The notes under the pieces were generated by a model. It was not told the DNA's origin. It did not search any database and worked only from the letters and a program-made list of their open reading frames with translations. The position numbers were made by a program, and so were the translations under genes. Below are positions 13,501 to 24,473 of a stretch of 64,000 nt of DNA, one piece after another (position 1 is the first letter of the stretch; each line of letters begins with the position of its first letter). This DNA is from Plecoglossus altivelis (lineage: Eukaryota > Chordata > Actinopteri > Osmeriformes > Plecoglossidae), in NCBI GenBank assembly GCA_036571765.1, contig BROE01000020.1, forward strand, positions 1,692,537 through 1,756,536. The letters run 5' to 3'.

Positions 13501-16500
13501 TGAGACAATCAGACAGCGATCCAGCAGGTCTCTCTCTGCCTTGCTGTGTCGACTATCACCTGTCAGATACACAAAGACACACACATACATACATACCTAA
13601 ATACTACATAATGTTATAGCCTGGCCCACACAAACACACATTTAGACAAAAATAAACACACAAAAACAAACGCATGCACATAACTTTGGAACAAAGCTTG
13701 CCTATCATTATGTGACACATACTCCCACTGAAACAATCAAACAATGTGTACGCTGTGACAGTGACAAATAGATACAAATGGGCACAGTCCAATTTCTACC
13801 CCACCCAATGGCACACACACAAACTAACATGCACTTACTCACAGTCTTTGTCTTGTTGCTGTGTGCAGGTGTGCAGAGGATGTGACGGACGGGTCCCAGT
13901 ATTTTGTCCTGCTGATGATCACAGATGGAGTCATCTCAGACATGATGCAAACCAAGGAGGCTGTGGTCAATGTATGAATCACAACAACACTGCATCCATT
14001 GGACATCACCACTCAGCACTACTGACGACAATAGTTACTCGCATTATTTGGGAATTTGACATTTTGATATGTGTCTTAGCTGTGTGCAGGTTGACTTGAG
14101 TTTGGTGTGTGGTAAAGAGGGGGTTGTGTGTGCGTGTGTGTGTGTCAGTGCAAAACATCTCACGCAGGATCTTTTGTGTTTTCTCCACAGGCAGCTGCAC
14201 TGCCCATGTCTATCATCATAGTAGGAGTGGGCCCGGCAGAGTTTGATGGTAGGTGTGTGTGCATCCGCATGTGTATGACTGTGTCCCTGTGCATTCATGT
14301 AAAGCATGTGTATGACTGTGTCGATGTGCGTGCATGTAAAGCATGTGTAAGACTGTGTCCCTGTGCGTGCATATAAAGCATGTGTATGACTGTGTCCCTG
14401 TGCGTGCATTTAAAGCATGTGTAAGACTGTGTCCCTGTGCGTGCATGTAAAGCATTTGTTTGACTGTGTCCCTGTGCGTGGATGTAAAGCATGTGTTTTC
14501 ACTGCATGTCAAAGCATCAACAAACGACCCAGCAGAAAATTATTCAAAGATACCAAATTCCCTTGATTTTGTTGTTGAGCCACAGTAGTAAATTGTTAAT
14601 CTATTAAGACAAAACACACAATATCAATCCAAGTTTAGCCCAATAGGGATTGCTAGATAGACAACAGACTGCTTTAATCCCACACCCTGACAGTTGATTC
14701 ACCCTATAATTGTTCTCTCAAACGCTGGCAGACAGGAGGAAAAAAGGTAGAGACAGATGCCTGATAAAGCACATTCTTGAACATGCTTGGGTGGTAGAAT
14801 AAAGAACTGTAGAGTATCACTTTATTAATCCCTGGGATGTGAAGTATTCAATAGTACCCAATTGCTGTGAAATTGCCAAGGCAATGAGGTGAAGTGCTAA
14901 ATTCAAGATAAAATCAACGTATCTATTATGGCTGTATAAGGTGCAGTTGTCTGATAAACTCAAGTTCAGCATCTCTGACTGGACAAAAAAATACAGGAAT
15001 CCTATACATCCTATAATGTTTTCGTAATTTAATCAGTTAGTTTTATGTACAAAGAGTACATTGTTACAACATGTTATGGCCAAAAGTATGTGGACACCTG
15101 TAACAGATTAGGTATTGATGAAGAAAGTGTTTTGTATGTCTCTTCATTAACAGCATGACTAAGTTGAGTTTAGTTCTGGATTTTTTGCCATTTATCATCA
15201 AAGTATTATCCATCTGTGAATTGGGAGAGAAAACCAGACCTCGACAACACAGCACCAGGTTTACTGTAGGTCTCAATCATATCTTTCTCAGCTTTGAAGG
15301 CTGGAGGACCATCTTCTAAAGGGCACTAGAAAGTAAAGCATAGATAGTGATAGTAGGGCAGCAATGGTATTTCAACAGTCACAAAGAGAGAGATTCACAG
15401 CTCCTGGCCTATGACCATTCTCATGGCAGAGAGAAGCCGTAGGTGGAGCTCTCCCTGTAGCTATTGTAAGAGACGTTTACACAGTAATGTCTCCTGACCA
15501 ACACAGTATCCCTGTGTATACTGTGCAGCAAGAGGTTGTACATAGTTTGTCCAATACTCACAGGCTATTTGGGAGTATATAACCAACTTGAAAGGATAAT
15601 TAACAAGGCAAACATGTTGCTCAGTGTTGGAACGGAATTGATTGTTCCAAGGACATTGTACGAAAATCATGGCATTTTCTGTCCCAGCCCCGGTAAACAG
15701 TTAAATATGAGATAATGACACAAAATATCTGTTTTTCGTTTTATCAATTTTATTTTTTGAGTGGTTTAGTGTTAATAAAACATGTAAGACTTATATTTCA
15801 AACCATTTCTCAGATATTTTAGAACACAGTGGCTACCATGAAATTGTCTTGTCCCTCGAGTCAGTGAGTTGTTGATTCAGTCAGATTTTGAGTAAAAAAA
15901 ATGTTTTCTCTCCCTTTAAATTGTAGTTATTCAGTCGACCATATTAAAAAACAAAACTATCAACTTAATATTACAAATAATTTATAATATATTGTACCAG
16001 ATGGTACGATAAGGTTTTGTGGAGACTACAGTAAATGTACAATGTCTAGAGTTTAATTTTGAGCTGCATCTACAATCAATAGTATTTAGTAGTGTGGTAA
16101 GACAAGGGGCATAGTATGGCATAGTTGAATAATGACAGTTTGGTGGGTAATATGGACATACAGTAAACCTCAAAGTCCATTGACACCTCTTTCCTATGAA
16201 AATCTCACCACTTGAAATTGCTGCAGTAAAACAGTTGCCACATTTGCTACATTTGTGATGTCACACTGGACACTACTTTCTGTAGAAATGCTTTAAACAT
16301 TATTCTTGGCTCCATTACACCCCCTCCTTGCATGGGGTACTATGTTTTTATTTGTTTTTATTGTGCTAAATATAAAATTCCTTGCTTGATGAAAAGTAGG
16401 TTCCGCTTTTGTTGGGACAAACTTTGCAAAACATAATGACAGCCAGTGTCACAAATTAGTTGTGATAACTCGGATTCAGGAGCCAAAGTCTTTTTTACAT

Positions 16501-17986
16501 TCATGTGAGCTTGAAAGTCAGCAGCAAAAAGCAAGCAGACATCTTGGAGAAGGGTGAAATGAGAAAGATTGTTGGGGGTGTGAAGTACTTGGCACAAAAA
16601 GATCAGGCTTTTCGAGGTGTTGATAAGGAGAGTGGGAATTTCAGCCATCTTGACAGAAGTACAAGGTAGACGGCGATACAACTTTGACCACTTGGCTGGT
16701 AGGTCAATCAGATTCCCTAAATGCTAAATGAAATTTTGAATCTGGTGGGCGATACAATCGTCAAAAATAACATGAATGCAAGTGGTCCAGCTCACACTTA
16801 TCATTGATGGTATTCAAGATATACCAGGCAATATATTTGCGCTTTGTAGATGCAGATGAACAACCAAAGAATTCCTTGGACTTGCTGGAAAGAATTCATC
16901 AACTGCAGGCAAAATATAGGCAAGATGGCATGTGATGTATTGATGCAACTAGATCTTCCTCTGTCCCAACAAACCTATAATGGTGCAGCAAACATAGCCA
17001 GACGATTTCTGGGGGTCCATTTCAAGGAATGAACAACTGTTTTTATGTACTGTCACTGTGGTCCACACTGCATGAACTTTGTTCCACAGGCTGCCTGTGT
17101 AGCCTCTCCACTAGTAAGAGGTTCAATGAGTCTGGTACATGATTTGGGGTGGGGGGGCTTCTATAATCAGTCTGGCAAGCGCAAAGTGATTTTCCCGGAA
17201 GTCGCAAAACCAAAGCATGGTTTCACCTTGTTGAAAGTTCTTGGTCCCACCAGGTGCACTGTTCACACCCTTGCCTTCCGCTCAGTTCACCGTCAGTACG
17301 AGTCAGTGGTGACAGCCCTTGAAGAAATAGCATCAAGCAACTCATCTGACACTTCAGCTAATGCTAACGGTCCTCATGGAACATTTCTAAAAGAGAACAC
17401 TGGCCTTGTAATGGCTGAGGACCTGATTTTGGATTTGGAGTAGCTGAACACCTCAATGCACTCACCGACTATTTTAGGCATGTTGGAGGCTGTGGAACTG
17501 TTTCCTGTCAGGCAGGCAGTCGGGCAAGCTCAGCCCATCTCAGGGAGTGCTTGTCCTGAAGCAGTGCAGGGATGATGGAGTGGAAGGCAGAGCTCAAGTC
17601 CACAAACAGGATCGCGGCATAGGATGCTGGGGAGTCCAGGGTGAAAACACTTTGACTTGTTCATATAGTTGAGGTACACTGAAGGAAACAGCATTTTACT
17701 CCAAAAAAATCATCAAAAGTTGGATGTTTCGGCTCCCTATATACTTTTAATTTAGTCTTCCAAGAGCTAGCTTAGTGCAGCTTAGTCAACTGAACGTAGC
17801 AGAGAGTTGAGAAGAAAAACTGGTAGCAAATTATTTTGGGGAAATGTCAAAATGCTTACAAAAAATAAAGTCAACATCACTACACTCCGTTGGATTATTA
17901 AAAGTACACCTGCTATAACTGGGAATTGGGAAACTCACTGCCATAAAGTCTTATTCTAAATTTCACAGACAGACAGGCAGGCAGGC

Positions 17987-18029
<43 letters not shown>

Positions 18030-20211
18030 GGTTATTGTTAGGAAGATACTCAAGGCTGTGCAAGGGGTTAAAGGTGACTGCAATGGATGCTTTACAGGCT
18101 TGTGCGTTTGTGTTAGTTTTATAATTATACCTAAACCTAACCCTAATTCAAGGTTAGAAAAGGAGCGGTATACAAATGGAGAGCGAGAGATGTGGGAGTG
18201 GGCTGAAGAAAATGTGTATCTAGGGAGAGTGCAAAGTGAGTTATCAGGCTCCAGCCCTAATAAACCTGACATGACCATCGCTGGTCTGCTCTCATCCCCC
18301 TCTGCCCCCCCCCCCCCCCTCCGTTTCTAGACATGTTTTAGGGAGGGTTTCCATGTGCAGGTCTGTGGGCCTCCCAATAGCCTGTGAATGTGTCACATGT
18401 CCTGTTTGTGTTCTCCCCAGTGTGTTCCCATATTACATCTTCATGCTTGTGATTGATGTGCATAAGTGGAAGTGTTGTGTTTGTGTGCACATGCACACAT
18501 TTTATGTCACATTCAATGGGGGAGCATAAAACAGTATTCTCAGTATGTATTCTCAGGGGGACCTCCCCACATACTTTGGTTCAACCAACACATTTCTCTT
18601 CTTTCCTGCTATCCCCTCATTTTGCTTGCTTCCCTCCAATCTCGATTCTCTCTCCCTCCCTTTCTCCTTCTCTCCTAAGCTCTCACTCAATCATTGTATT
18701 TTTCACAACTTTCTCCTTTCCCCCAGCCCCTCTCCCCTTTCCTGTTCCCTCTTCTTTTCTCTTTCTCTCTCACTTTCTCTTTCTCACTATCTCCACTTCT
18801 TTCCCTTGCTTCACTCTGTAACCATCTGTCAACTCTCTCTGCCATCTGACTTCTCTAGTCAGTTCCCAGTAGTTCTTTCTCAGCCTGGTCCATATATACA
18901 ACTGTGGCCCAAAACATTTCCTCTCTCATCTCATGTCCTTTCTCGACTCCTTTAAGGACGTTTTCACTAGGGAGTCAAGTCTCGGGTAATTTGTGTGGAA
19001 TTGTCTTTTCCATTACAAACATTTCTAAACACAGGGATGTGCAGTCACACCTCTGTTGTGAATTACTTTGTTGCTTTGACAAAATGGTCTGTTTATGTTG
19101 TTGCACTGTGGGTTATAATTGTTGTGCATCACTGCTTTTGTTTAAACGCAGAGTAGGAAATGTTGTTGAGAATCACTTTCTGTCAGATTTTCTCATTGCA
19201 ACCAATAAATCTGAAGGTTTGACAGCCAAATAAAATGAAACTGTTATTTGTGGGTAGGTAAAAAAGTTCAATCATTAACGTCGGACCGGAACAAATGATT
19301 GGGCGGCATTTGGATCATTTGATTGTATGGGCTACTTGTCTGTGTATTACTACTGTCTTTTGGAGTGGCTTTTGGTTTGAATCCTTTCAAACTCTTTGCT
19401 CCTTAGCCATGGAGGAACTGGATGGGGACGAGGTGAGAGTGTCCTCTAGGGGGCGTTTCGCAGAGCGTGATATCGTCCAGGTAAAACCCTCTTCTTTGTC
19501 CTCAAAGCACATATTTCCCTCTCACATTATAGTTAAAAGCTGTTTATTCAAGTTTGTTAACCACTGTGTCAAGCCCGGCACACTGTTTTGCAATAATAAT
19601 AAACATAAATAAACAACAACTGACAATGACATCATTATCTTTCAAACCTGTTTCAATTGCAGGACTAACTACAATACACATTGATAATGATGTCTCATGA
19701 ACCACTCATCTAAACATCTTCACACGCTGCACGACCATTACGGTAACATAACCATGTTTGTCACACAAACATCAGACAGTAATACAAAACCCACCTGGCC
19801 ATGAATCAGATCAGAAGTAGATAACATCTGACGACTTCTGAGACACAAACAGTGTCTCAGTTCTGATCTCCATACAGCTCAATCTGACATGACACAAAGA
19901 CAATTACACACAGCTCCATCTGCATTCTAGATTAGAACCGGAGAATCCAGCCTGACACTAGCACCAATTTGATGTAACTTTTTAAAGTACTTTAAAGTTT
20001 TGAATAATTTTCTACATTACTTTGTTCCTCTCCATTCCAGTTTGTGCCATTTAGAGACTACATTGACAGGTCGGGGAACCAGGTTCTGAGCATGGCAAGG
20101 CTGGCCAAGGATGTCCTAGCTGAAGTCCCAGAGCAGCTTCTCTCCTTTATGAAGAGTCGGAGAATAGAGCCTCGACCTGCCCTTCCGCCACCCTCCTCCA
20201 CCACCCACTAG
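786..20211 (+). CDS. cpne9: Copine, CPNE5/8/9 subfamily, probably CPNE9 (5' end outside window)
   Basis: Copines bind acidic phospholipid membranes in response to Ca2+ through two C2 domains and recruit partners through a C-terminal vWA (copine) domain. The window holds the end of C2B, the vWA domain and the C-terminus. Exons by phase and GT-AG sites: 786-861 (HDFIGEFTTSYREL), 3806-3859 (lysine-rich linker ending NSGT), 4047-4108, 4308-4354, 4929-5110 (PTSLHYMSPYQ, AYGFGAKLPP), 9522-9649 ([20 protein letters not shown]), 13869-13971 (QYFVLLMITDGVISDM), 14191-14248 (LPMSIIIVGVGPAEFD), 19407-19480 (MEELDGDEVRVSSRGRFAER) and 20041-20211, ending PRPALPPPSSTTH and TAG. All phases join. Oddity: 4308-4354 has the right length and frame, but CC follows where GT is expected. 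Exons for C2A and early C2B must lie to the left. The subfamily is clear; the choice of CPNE9 over CPNE5 or CPNE8 rests on remembered C-terminal tails and is less sure. Confidence 0.85.
1278..2784 (-). mobile_element. Degenerate Tc1/mariner-type DNA transposon
   Basis: It lies in a copine intron. The two ends are inverted copies of each other: AT-rich subterminal sequence at about 1316-1440 matches the reverse complement of about 2600-2750, including a shared CCCACTAAATGAACT block. The minus strand encodes transposase remnants, best between 2215 and 1934 (LYHAKRKSYANMV, LKWTTSKWESVLWSD), which match the Tc1 catalytic-domain pattern around the second Asp (VLWSDE in intact copies). Further remnants lie at 2434-2237 and 1701-1486. 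The frame is broken several times and the Asp is followed by Lys, so it is a dead copy. The ends are uncertain by a few bases. Confidence 0.8.
4383..4560. repeat. AT-rich palindrome and (AC)n(AT)n microsatellite in a long inverted repeat
   Basis: TATATA-rich sequence at 4403-4452 is followed by an inverted repeat. The arm at about 4466-4485 (ATTGAGTGAAAAAGACACAC) is the reverse complement of the arm at about 4536-4557, and the (AC)n and (AT)n run fills the loop. It begins 29 bp after the copine exon that lacks a normal donor. Confidence 0.85.
5108..5430. repeat. Purine-rich (GA-rich) intronic tract
   Basis: Starting in the donor region after 5110, the plus strand is overwhelmingly A and G for about 320 bp, including a G9 run near 5198. 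Long open frames on the minus strand here (201 and 76 codons) are low-complexity Ser/Pro/Leu artefacts of the tract. Confidence 0.75.
5715..5945. repeat. Decayed short tandem repeat
   Basis: Roughly 25-35 bp units recur, built on variants of CTAGACATGGACTGCACTCATATAA, with about seven recognisable but diverged copies. It lies in a copine intron with no coding signal. Unit boundaries are approximate. Confidence 0.6.
6848..6906. repeat. (CT)n-rich microsatellite
   Basis: Imperfect CT/CTTT/CCCT repeats lie in a copine intron. A second, shorter CT tract is at about 7060-7095. The rest of 5946-8460 shows no gene; the open frames at 6978-7862 are pyrimidine-rich noise. Confidence 0.8.
8493..8716 (-). 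mobile_element. LTR of a retrotransposon or endogenous retroelement, with adjacent leader
   Basis: A 224 bp segment has perfect 6 bp inverted termini: TGTTAG at 8493-8498 and CTAACA at 8711-8716. On the minus strand it contains AATAAA (8545-8540) near its downstream end. Twelve bases beyond the minus-strand 3' end, a TGG-initiated stretch (8480 downwards, TGGTCCTTCGAGCC) looks like a tRNA primer-binding site. Farther on, at about 8322-8315 on the minus strand, a strong donor (CAG then GTAAGAATA) would suit a leader intron. No second LTR copy and no gag or pol frame is visible, so only a 5' remnant seems to survive. The class (BEL/Pao, gypsy or ERV) is not decided. Confidence 0.55.
11048..11185. 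repeat. Diverged half of a foldback element related to 50488-50706
   Basis: The stretch shares the landmarks of the 50.5 kb foldback: CTAATGAATG, CTTGATAATGACCCATT, GAGCAGGGGAACCATCTAAAACTTTCAGGACA and GAGGACCAGTATTG. The first arm is missing or eroded. It lies in a copine intron. Confidence 0.6.
11190..11219. repeat. Perfect 13-bp-stem hairpin
   Basis: CATGCCAATAGAC (11190-11202) and its exact reverse complement (11207-11219) flank a TATT loop, directly after a CTC repeat. No function can be assigned. Confidence 0.85.
11527..11565. repeat. Perfect 18-bp-stem hairpin
   Basis: GTTTGTGTCTCTGTCTCC at 11527-11544 is followed by a CTC loop and its exact reverse complement at 11548-11565. It is intronic in the copine gene. 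No element family is recognised. Confidence 0.9.
12600..12680. repeat. AT-rich (TATA)n palindromic microsatellite
   Basis: Alternating AT with occasional GT/CA, self-complementary over much of its length, lies in a copine intron. Confidence 0.75.
12813..13605. repeat. Two-copy tandem duplication, period about 402 bp
   Basis: The second copy starts near 13210. About 160 bp (13021-13180 versus 13423-13582) is identical. The earlier parts of the two copies differ mainly by short insertions and deletions (for example 12845-12960 versus 13230-13360). The unit is GA-rich and sits in the copine intron before the exon at 13869. Frames in it, at 12980-13249 and 13385-13600, are copies of the same non-coding stretch. 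Confidence 0.85.
14254..14500. repeat. 37-bp minisatellite, about 6-7 units
   Basis: Units of the form CATGTGTATGACTGTGTCCC followed by TGTGCGTGCATGTAAAG repeat tandemly right after the copine donor at 14249. The overlapping minus-strand open frames of 64-121 codons, rich in Thr/His/Cys, are products of this array. Confidence 0.9.
15069..15330. mobile_element. Fragment of an interspersed DNA element (Tc1-type end)
   Basis: It opens with GGCCAAAAGTATGTGGACAC, a motif I associate with the end of widespread fish DNA transposons. The body is diverged and the opposite end is not seen. The attribution rests on recall of the motif. Confidence 0.4.
16440..17443 (+). pseudogene. Fossil hAT-family transposase (DUF4371 / ZMYM1-like)
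   Basis: Three plus-strand blocks match the hAT-type DUF4371 transposase seen in many fish ZMYM1-like genes. Near 16565-16640: MRKIVGGVKYLAQKDQAFRG. At 16812-16930: YLRFVDADEQPKNSLDLLE. At 16940-17443: LDLPLSQQTYNGAANIARR, then after an in-frame stop at 17030, MYCHCGPHCMNFVPQAAC, YNQSGKRKVIFPEVA and LGPTRCTVHTLAFRSVHRQY. The fixed order with a frameshift between blocks two and three and an internal stop shows a degraded copy. It lies within a copine intron. No terminal inverted repeats were identified. Confidence 0.75.
17540..17650 (-). mobile_element. LINE reverse-transcriptase fragment
   Basis: The minus strand reads SYAAILFVDLSSAFHSIIPA followed by LLQDK. This matches the non-LTR reverse-transcriptase motif A region (FVDFSSAFNTI in typical fish L2/Rex-type elements). 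It is only about 35 codons long, ending in unrelated sequence next to the hAT fossil. Confidence 0.65.
17965..18027. repeat. (CAGA)n microsatellite
   Basis: About 15 tetranucleotide units lie in the last large copine intron. A short C14 run follows at about 18307-18320, and a pyrimidine-rich stretch at about 18590-18830. Confidence 0.95.
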
Positions 20212-23200
20212 TGCCCAACCAATCCATCTGAGGATAGGGGGAAAGGGTTTGGGAGGGAGAAAAAGGTCTTGGTGACAGCATTGAACAAAAAGGGAGAGTG
20301 TTTGAGGGTGTGTGTGGGGCAGGATGCTTTGCTTGAAGATGTAGGGTAATGTAGATGTAAAGTAACGGAGACAAAAACAACATATAAATATATATCTATG
20401 AACTCAACTATATTCTTTCTTACTTTTGGGGGGATTTCCATGGGGTTTCTGAGGGAATGACAAATCTCTATTGGACACTAACAGACAGAATTTCGCCCTC
20501 ATTTTGTCCATGGTGACATTAATTCATTTTCCTTTCATGACTTGCTACTCTCCACTGCTGGCAAACTGAGCGCCTTCCTGGCAGGTACACACAGCTCTCT
20601 GTGATGTAACAGATGCATCAATCTGAACGGTTCAAACACTACCTGACCTTCTGAGGTGAGAACAGCCTTTGCATTCACTAACCTCTCCTTTCCATTTTTC
20701 TTGCTTTCTTTCTCTTCACCTCAGAAGATGCAGTTGAACATTATGAGAGACCAAAAGCAAGGTTGCACCTTTTCCTGACTAACAATGGCGCACTTTGACT
20801 AAATTGCTTACACTCATATCCGCATGTGTTTTAATTTCAAAGTGATTTTCTGTGGTGAGAGGCAGGAAATAGCAACTGAGTTCCATGGATCAAAACAGTC
20901 CACATAAGGTTGCCATGGCAGTGCTCTTACTGCTCACAAAATCCACTTTAGGAAAGGCTATACTCACATCTTGTTTATGACGCATGAAAAACTCTGATGG
21001 AGTCAGAAGACAGAACGAGAACAAATACATTTCTTCATGTTTTGGATCCTTCTCAGGGCATGATTGAAGCCTTTTTAATGGGTTGGATAAGAGCTACATG
21101 GAGGAACATTGTGGGTATCCCTGGACTGTTGTGAACAATACAATTCTTTCATTACTTTTGACTGGAAGACGCTCAATTGCAAACCCATTATTGACGTGGC
21201 ACTGTATCAAGTTGGATATTCCTAATACCACTGAAAGCACATGAAAATGTATTATATAAATACAATTCAGCATTCAATTTGCATTTATTACATTTTCAAT
21301 ACAGAGGTCTTTGAAACCTCGTTCAACTCATACATCTGAATGTTTAACCACTGTGCTCTCTTTGTATTCTGTAACTCTCCCTGTCCTAAGGGTCAAAAGG
21401 CCCCATCTTCAACCCTGAAATAAAGCAGGTTAATTACATTTTTACCCTGTATCCTGTTGGGCACTGGAATGTGCAGCCATGCTGCACATGAATCAGAAAG
21501 ATTTGTCTGAGTTCAATCAAGCACATACAATCTAAATGTCTCATTGTGGGTGTACGTGTGTGCGCATTAAGCATAGTTTCAGGTCATTCTGGCCCCCACA
21601 AGGATTAAATACATAATTGAACTTGGCCATGCCAGCAATGGACGGCTATGGCAGGCTCCCGCTTGAAGCCATTTTTTCCAGAAATGAAGGGCCATGAAAT
21701 TGTCTTGATATGAAACAGGGCTGAAAAACATCCTGGCTCTCATCTCTGTTTCCTTCATCCTCTTTGCAATTTGATGATTTCCTGACTATAACACTGAATA
21801 TAAAATCCTACTATTTGCTGTAATTTTTAAATGAAAGATTACCTTTTTCTTTCCTCTGATCGATAACTTTTAAACCCTTATTTTGCACTTTTTACTAATC
21901 ATTTATGATGTGTTCAATCAGTGTTGTCCTAACTGCTCTGATTATCAAAGCCTCTGGAGCGTGTGTCTGTTTAGATTGAGAAAGGCCGAGAACTGCACGT
22001 TTCACAGGCCAAAGTGCTTCAATGTAGCTGTAGCAAAGCATGTTCCCAGAGTCACCTTCACATCTCTTCAAAAGCTCTGCAGAAAGTACAGAGAAAGACA
22101 AACCGATGGTGTACATCGGCAAAACTGGCTCTCCTCTGCCGCTCAAGCTGTTTTGAGTACGTTTGAACGTGTCATTTTACTTTACAAATGTATGCACATT
22201 TTCTCTCCACTGGTATTGGAGATATGAGACGTGGATTTATTTTATTGTTATGTTATTGTTGCCTCCTAGGGTGACATAATCTTTGATCTTATAAAAGAGG
22301 CATTTGATGCATTATTTGGCCTTCATTTTAAAAAGTTTTTTTTTTCTTGGGAGACGTTTGTTTTATGAAGCCTTTTTAGGTTTGGATGTACAGTAAAGAA
22401 TAATACCATGAGGACTGGATGAAAAGTTCTCTGTGTGTGACGAAGTTTGTGACAGGTATGATAATTTTCTGTCATTCTGTCTGTTTCTCTTCTCTACTCA
22501 TGCCCACAATCCCTTGCAGTAAAACAACTAAATTTAAATGACCTTCGGCAAATTGTATGACGTGGAAACCAAAAAAGACCAAGCCATTTCAGTTACATTC
22601 CTCTAATTGTATTTAAAGACAACAGATGTCAGCGTTTCCTTCATGCACCGCATTCACTGCAAATGCAGGGGCTACTATAATAATTTCATTGATTGCATCT
22701 GATATCAACAACATACAATATCACAACAATATATAATTAAAATCTGGAATTAGAAAGACAATGGTCCATTAATGCTTTTGACAAGACACGCTCTGGGGTC
22801 TTTTGGCTGGTCGGTAGTGTAATCGGGAAAAGCCTTGCATGTCCAAAAAACGTTGTAAACATTATACAATAGGAGCGGAAGTATGAAAGGTGCAGAACTG
22901 TACAGCAGTGTGTCTTTTGGCATTGGAAAGGATACTGATTTGTGGCCTTATCTCTGTCTTAATCAATCCCAATGTATGTGTCAGGGGAGGATTATATTTT
23001 TATATGACTAAATGCAACTTATTTCTATTGTTTTGGCTTATTTGGCTTGTACACTGCTGCTAGTTGTTGTTGCAATGTTTCTCACATCTGACCTGGCTGA
23101 GTCATTTTTAAGCACCTAGATTGTTCACTGACTTTAGTTTAGACCCAGTTTACTTGAAGGAACTGCCAATGTAAGAGTTAATAATGATATGATATATTAA

Positions 23201-23632
23201 TAGTAAATATGTAGATGTGCGACACACGGTGTTTTAACAAGTGCATGCATGTTAGTATTATAAAACAAAGGTTTTAATCACTTCACGTGTTAAAGTCTTT
23301 GCTGAATGCATATCAGTCTTTTTATTTAATGTGTACGGTATTTGTTTGTGTCCTCATTTAAGTACAATTGAACACACTCAATACAGTATGCTGCTCACAA
23401 CCAGTTTTCCTTCAAGTATACTTAGGATCTATTTTGGTCACCTGTTTTATTGTAAATATATCTGAGTTAATGTACAGAATATTATGTAAACAGTCTTCCG
23501 ACTCCGTTTCTATATGATAATGTAAATGTGTATGCTATTTTTTGTCAACAATGTAGTGGTCAAGACTTGTATGATGGTGGTTTATAGCTTTAGTTTGGAA
23601 ATCAAATAAAGATATTATAACACATTTTCCGA
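20212..23632 (+). other. Copine 3' UTR (inferred extent)
   Basis: No further coding signal follows the copine stop. Two AATAAA hexamers lie on the plus strand, at 21419-21424 and 23605-23610, so the 3' UTR could be about 1.2 or 3.4 kb. The sequence is AT-rich and unique-looking, without a recognisable repeat family. The 114-codon open frame at 21883-22227 has no family signature and is treated as chance. The extent is an inference; there is no transcript evidence. Confidence 0.45.
23605..23610 (+). promoter_or_regulatory. Poly(A) signal AATAAA, distal site for the copine gene
   Basis: This canonical hexamer lies about 3.4 kb after the copine stop and about 870 bp before the zxdc start codon. 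It is the last plus-strand AATAAA seen before a short non-coding gap. A proximal alternative is at 21419-21424. Confidence 0.4.
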
Positions 23633-24214
23633 ATGAATGTCAGCTGTTATTTAGATTTCTGTTTTAATTTCAAATGCACCCCTGGAGTCACTCATTTTAA
23701 TGCTGCAGTCTTTGCCAGAAATGAGATATGTTGACATTTCATAAGCCTACATCTTTTATATATTTAATAAGTGTATGCCTCTTGTTTTTTAGTAACCTGA
23801 TTTATTCACCGTACTGATTTGAGATAAACCTTGTGTTCGTTTTAAATAGCTGATCGGTGTGCCTACTTCGCCACTTAGTGGTCATCAAAAATATTACAAC
23901 CATGTTGAGACCGTACGTGTCGACCGTTTAATTATTTTTCTAATCATTATTGACAAACGCAAAATAAGGCCATAAAATCGTCCCTTTTAGAACTCAAACC
24001 CACTTTATCACAGTATGTGTTGATGCAGCACAGAAAACCTTGCCAGGGGTGACGGGGGAATTATGTGGTTCAATAAAGTGAAACTATGAAACATGCAACT
24101 GGGTAACTAAGGTACCTCTACTCTAAAAGCTTAAACGACGCAAAACACGGCACTGCAAATCTTTGGATATGCACAGTTCTTGTAATCCTATATGCCATTC
24201 AAAAACACATGAAC

Positions 24215-24261
<47 letters not shown>

Positions 24262-24360
24262 CCTGGTATTATTAAACAAATAAAGCATTTGTAAATTATT
24301 TTTTAAATATAATTGGTGTTCTTAGAAAGTTGTTCTCTGAAATATGGATGTTTGTTTTAG
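23633..24360. other. Copine to zxdc spacer
   Basis: No gene is seen. It contains a perfect (GA)n tract at 24218-24259, and a further AATAAA within TTCAATAAAGTG near 24071. The presumed zxdc promoter lies here or just downstream, but I see no clear TATA box or CpG-rich core. Confidence 0.6.
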
Positions 24361-24473
24361 GTCCCAACGGATCCAGCCCGCAGTTCACAGTAAACTCCGC
24401 GGTGGCTTACCCGGATTTCCTTGCCTTTGACTAGGGCGGGCCTTTTATGCATTGCTGCTACAGGGACACCAAG

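Noticed and set aside
14006..14512. Minus-strand frames of 64-121 codons rich in His, Thr and Cys
   Set aside because: Translation of the 37-bp minisatellite.
16358..16681. 107-codon minus-strand frame
   Set aside because: The opposite strand carries the hAT transposase block, so this is its antisense.
18121..18150. CCTAAACCTAACCCTAA-like sequence resembling telomeric repeats
   Set aside because: Only two or three irregular units; no array.
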